DNA from: Porphyromonadaceae bacterium UBA4277
GTDB lineage: Bacteria; Bacteroidota; Bacteroidia; Bacteroidales; Muribaculaceae
Direction of reading: 5' to 3'
NCBI GenBank assembly: GCA_002395965.1
Contig: DGVT01000126.1
Location: 1-7,923, forward strand
DNA length: 7,923 nt
Shown: positions 6,268 to 7,923 of the stretch, piece after piece
Numbering within the stretch: the stretch's first letter is position 1
Layout: every line of letters begins with the position of its first letter
Notes under the pieces: generated by a model
Databases searched by the model: none
The model's input: the letters and a program-made list of their open reading frames with translations, nothing else
Told to the model about the DNA's origin: nothing
Position numbers and translations under genes: made by a program

Positions 6268-6319
6268 AATAACTAAATGTTGTTAGTGGTTTTGGGGCAA
6301 TTCACCACATTTAGTTATT
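6268..6319. repeat. 12-bp perfect inverted repeat with 28-bp loop
   Basis: AATAACTAAATG (6268-6279) is the exact reverse complement of CATTTAGTTATT (6308-6319). A nested GTGGT/ACCAC pair lies inside. The right arm reaches the -33 box of the promoter at 6317-6348, so this could be a two-site regulator target that loops DNA, or a cruciform or hairpin. Either reading is inferred. Confidence 0.7.
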
Positions 6320-6348
6320 GCCGGTGCTGCCATATGGCAGTAATTTTG
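6317..6348 (+). promoter_or_regulatory. Promoter of a candidate small RNA, with a 14-bp palindromic operator in the spacer
   Basis: ATTG (6317-6320, one mismatch to TTTG), a 20-bp spacer and TAATTTTG (6341-6348, exact TAnnTTTG). The spacer holds CTGCCATATGGCAG (6327-6340), a perfect 14-bp palindrome ending directly against the -7 box. A protein bound there would block RNA polymerase, so it is a good operator candidate. Predicted +1 is near 6352. No sizeable ORF follows. Confidence 0.65.
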
Positions 6349-6351
6349 CAT

Positions 6352-6527
6352 CGTGACAATAGAGATAAATCACGCACGCAATAATCATGGTTGTCACAGT
6401 GTGCATTAAAACAAAGAAAGTTATTAGTTGATAAATATTTATACGTAGCCACTTCTTAGTTAGAATAGTAGTAAGTAAAACGCAACAAAGGCCATAACGA
6501 TGTGAATCGCGAGGCCTTTTGTTATTT
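6352..6527 (+). ncRNA. Candidate structured small RNA of about 175 nt, family unknown
   Basis: The unit starts at the predicted +1 of the promoter at 6317-6348 and ends at the hairpin at 6484-6523. GTGACAA (6353-6359) pairs perfectly with TTGTCAC (6391-6397), so a stem would begin at the second transcribed base. A competing GCACGC/GTGTGC stem (with one G-U pair) overlaps its loop. Further on is the self-complementary ATAAATATTTAT (6431-6442). The only ORF is 14 codons (6387-6431, MVVTVCIKTKKVIS), which could be a leader peptide but is as likely chance. I considered 6S RNA and SRP RNA but see no diagnostic core. Evidence is architectural only. Confidence 0.4.
6484..6527 (+). terminator. Terminator-like hairpin with GUGA tetraloop at the end of the candidate small RNA
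   Basis: AACAAAGGCC (6484-6493) pairs with GGCCTTTTGTT (6513-6523) with one bulged T. An inner CGAT/ATCG stem (6498-6501 and 6506-6509) is capped by GTGA, a GNRA-type tetraloop. The descending arm is T-rich and is followed by ATTT, a modest U-tract. No ORF ends nearby, so what it terminates must be the transcript starting near 6352 or read-through from further upstream. Confidence 0.65.
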
Positions 6528-6585
6528 CACCCCCGCACTCCACTGCCATCTTTATTAGAATTGGGACTGCTAATGCTCTGGTTGG

Positions 6586-6684
6586 ATTCTTCGGGACTCT
6601 TCAGACTCTTCAGACTTTTCTGACTCTTCGGGCTCTCCGACTCTTCCGATTGTTCAGGTTCTTCCGATTCTTCATGCTCCTTTG
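6586..6684 (-). repeat. 9-bp-period array, consensus ACTCTTCRG on the plus strand (array B, inverted relative to array A)
   Basis: About eleven units run in register with one 10-bp and one 8-bp exception. They include two copies of ACTCTTCAG (6596-6604, 6605-6613), ACTCTTCGG (6623-6631), ACTCTTCCG (6640-6648) and ATTCTTCAT. Reverse-complemented, the unit is CYGAAGAGT, a circular shift of array A's AGTCYGAAG, so both arrays belong to one family in opposite orientation. It is not coding. Confidence 0.85.
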
Positions 6685-6708
6685 GCAATTAGGAGTCTCT
6701 TGCTGAGC

Positions 6709-6720
6709 GCAAACGTTTAC
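6709..6720. promoter_or_regulatory. LacI/GalR-family operator-like palindrome (GCAAACGTTTAC)
   Basis: The core AAACGTTT (6711-6718) is a perfect 8-bp palindrome with the central CG step that LacI-family regulators wedge open. Its flanks, GC and AC, form an imperfect continuation, and the site resembles PurR- or MalR-type boxes. It lies about 75 bp upstream of the predicted transporter transcript start. A sugar-responsive LacI-family protein is the natural candidate, but none is encoded in the window. Confidence 0.45.
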
Positions 6721-6754
6721 ACACATTAAACATTGCACCGATATGCGTCAGTTT

Positions 6755-6785
6755 TTTGCAAATTGGCATTATTTTGATATATTTG
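6755..6785 (+). promoter_or_regulatory. Full-consensus promoter for the SLC45-like transporter gene
   Basis: TTTG (6755-6758), a 19-bp spacer and TATATTTG (6778-6785) exactly match the Bacteroidetes consensus. Predicted +1 is near 6789, leaving a leader of about 45 nt before the ATG at 6834. Confidence 0.82.
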
Positions 6786-6833
6786 CAGATAGCTTTCAAA
6801 AGTTGCGAATTATAAACCATAAATGAAATAATC

Positions 6834-7923
6834 ATGTTAAAGACAAAACCCGACTTATCGTTCAGTAAACTGTGGAATATCAGTTTCGGCTTTTTCGGTG
6901 TGCAGATTGCCTATGCCCTGCAAAGTGCCAACATCAGCCGCATCTTTGCCACATTGGGTGCCGATCCGCACAATCTGAGTTACTTCTGGATTCTGCCGCC
7001 TCTCATGGGCATGATTGTGCAGCCACTCGTGGGACTGTTCAGCGACAAAACGTGGACACGCTTCGGGCGTCGCATCCCCTACCTGTTTGTGGGTGCAGCC
7101 GTTGCAGTAATCGTGATGTGCATGTTGCCTAACGCCGGCAGCCTTGGGCTGACGGTGGCCAGTGCGATGACCTTCGGCTTAGTGTCGCTCATGTTCCTCG
7201 ACACGAGCATCAACATGGCCATGCAACCGTTCAAAATGATGGTGGGCGACATGGTGAATGAGAAACAAAAGGCCAAGGCCTATAGCATCCAGAGCTTCCT
7301 GTGCAATGCCGGCAGCTTAGTGGGCTATCTGTTCCCCATCATCTTCACTGCAATAGGCATCGCCAACGTTGCCCCCAACGGGCAGATTCCCGACTCTGTG
7401 AAGTGGTCGTTCTACATAGGTGCAGCCATCCTCATCTTGTGTGTAATCTACACCACTGCCAACGTCAAGGAATACAGCCCCGAGCAGATGGCAGCCTTCC
7501 AGGAGACGGCCCAAGAAGAGACTAAGGCCGAGGTAGCTGCCGGTGGCAGCAAGAACAAGGCGCTGAAGGTGTTCATTCAGGTGGGACTCGTGCAATTCTT
7601 CTGCTGGGCTGCATTCATGTATATGTGGACTTATACCAACGGCACCATTGCCGACACCGTGTGGAACACCACCGATGTTGCCAGCGAGGGTTACCAGGCT
7701 GCAGGCAACTGGGTGGGCGTGCTCTTTGCCGTTCAGGCCATTGGCAGTGTGCTATGGGCTGTGGTGCTGCCATACTTCAAGAATATCAAGGTTGGCTATG
7801 CGCTGTCGTTGATAATAGGCGGCATTGGCTTCATCATGGTGCCTTACATCAGCAATAAGTACCTGCTCTTTGTGCCATACTTCCTGATAGGCTTCGCATG
7901 GGCTGCCATGCTGGCTATGCCGT
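6834..7923 (+). CDS. SLC45-like MFS sugar transporter, 3' end outside the window
   Basis: Inner-membrane major facilitator of the glycoside/H+ symporter (SLC45, sucrose/maltose) branch; 363 residues are visible and the frame is still open. Helix 1 begins about residue 13 (LWNISFGFFGVQIAYALQ). The family's long variant of MFS motif A lies at 67-80: GLFSDKTWTRFGRR, with Asp71, Arg79 and Arg80, preceded by QPLVG. Helix 4 and the following segment carry FLDTSINMAMQPF (121-133) and VGDMVNEKQKAKAY (137-150), typical of this branch. A hydrophilic central loop (about 210-243) separates the two six-helix halves. The second half is visible as far as IGFAWAAMLAMP (352-363), about helix 10. The family usually has 440-480 residues, so roughly 100 are missing. 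ATG 6834 is chosen because helix 1 follows after a short basic leader; an upstream ATG at 6823 is followed by a stop after one codon. Likely substrate: an alpha-glucoside disaccharide (inferred). Confidence 0.9.
   Translation, partial: MLKTKPDLSFSKLWNISFGFFGVQIAYALQSANISRIFATLGADPHNLSYFWILPPLMGMIVQPLVGLFSDKTWTRFGRRIPYLFVGAAVAVIVMCMLPNAGSLGLTVASAMTFGLVSLMFLDTSINMAMQPFKMMVGDMVNEKQKAKAYSIQSFLCNAGSLVGYLFPIIFTAIGIANVAPNGQIPDSVKWSFYIGAAILILCVIYTTANVKEYSPEQMAAFQETAQEETKAEVAAGGSKNKALKVFIQVGLVQFFCWAAFMYMWTYTNGTIADTVWNTTDVASEGYQAAGNWVGVLFAVQAIGSVLWAVVLPYFKNIKVGYALSLIIGGIGFIMVPYISNKYLLFVPYFLIGFAWAAMLAMP

Larger units (their letters stand above)
6231..6833. other. Long intergenic region before the transporter gene
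   Basis: These 603 bp hold, in order, the 12-bp inverted repeat (6268-6319), a promoter with palindromic operator (6317-6348), the candidate small RNA and its terminator (6352-6527), array B (6586-6684), a LacI-type palindrome (about 6709-6720) and a full promoter (6755-6785). Positions 6231-6267 and 6528-6585 show nothing I can name. No protein gene of credible length is present on either strand. Confidence 0.75.

Noticed and set aside
6387..6431. 14-codon ORF (MVVTVCIKTKKVIS) as a leader peptide
   Set aside because: It is short enough to be chance, has no run of regulatory codons and no downstream gene before the terminator.
6352..6527. 6S RNA, SRP RNA or tRNA
   Set aside because: No long central-bubble hairpin, no SRP core motif and no cloverleaf could be traced by eye, so only a family-unknown RNA is proposed.

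Overview
The window is chromosomal DNA from a member of the Bacteroidales, most likely close to the Prevotellaceae or Muribaculaceae. The evidence is a glycyl-tRNA synthetase of the dimeric type followed by an FKBP lipoprotein, a DUF4878 lipoprotein, start codons without Shine-Dalgarno sequences, and promoters matching the Bacteroidetes pattern TTTG-N19-21-TAnnTTTG. The genus cannot be settled from the sequence alone. I see no phage, insertion-sequence, CRISPR, rRNA or tRNA signature.

Layout. Positions 1-746 hold the 3' part of glyS, followed 47 bp later by an FKBP-type prolyl isomerase lipoprotein (794-1342). A 309-bp gap (1343-1651) carries 8-bp and 7-bp short-unit repeats, a duplicated 26-mer and a 19-bp perfect hairpin. 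It separates these genes from a convergent CPA2 cation:proton antiporter gene (1652-3883, minus strand). A divergent gap (3884-4177) carries a 9-bp-period repeat array and a textbook promoter. Plus-strand genes follow: a YiiX/C92-like permuted papain-fold lipoprotein (4178-4780), a DUF4878 lipoprotein (4804-5220), and a secreted protein with a T9SS-like C-terminal tail (5448-6173). That last gene has its own promoter, a leader of about 180 nt and a strong terminator. A 660-bp gap follows. It holds a complete promoter-operator-terminator unit with no sizeable ORF (candidate small RNA, about 6352-6527), a second 9-bp array in the opposite orientation, a LacI-type operator and another strong promoter. 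The window ends inside an SLC45-like MFS sugar transporter gene that starts at 6834 and runs off the edge.

How the genes relate. glyS and the FKBP gene probably share a transcript. The two lipoproteins at 4178-5220 probably form a small envelope operon. The secreted protein has codon use unlike its neighbours (many GCT and GTT codons against GCC and GTG), which suggests high expression. The transporter, with a LacI-type operator upstream, looks like the first gene of an alpha-glucoside or maltose-type utilisation locus continuing past the window.

The observations most worth following are the candidate small RNA with a palindrome inside its promoter spacer, the family of intergenic arrays with 7-, 8- and 9-bp units, and the nearly leaderless lipoprotein gene.
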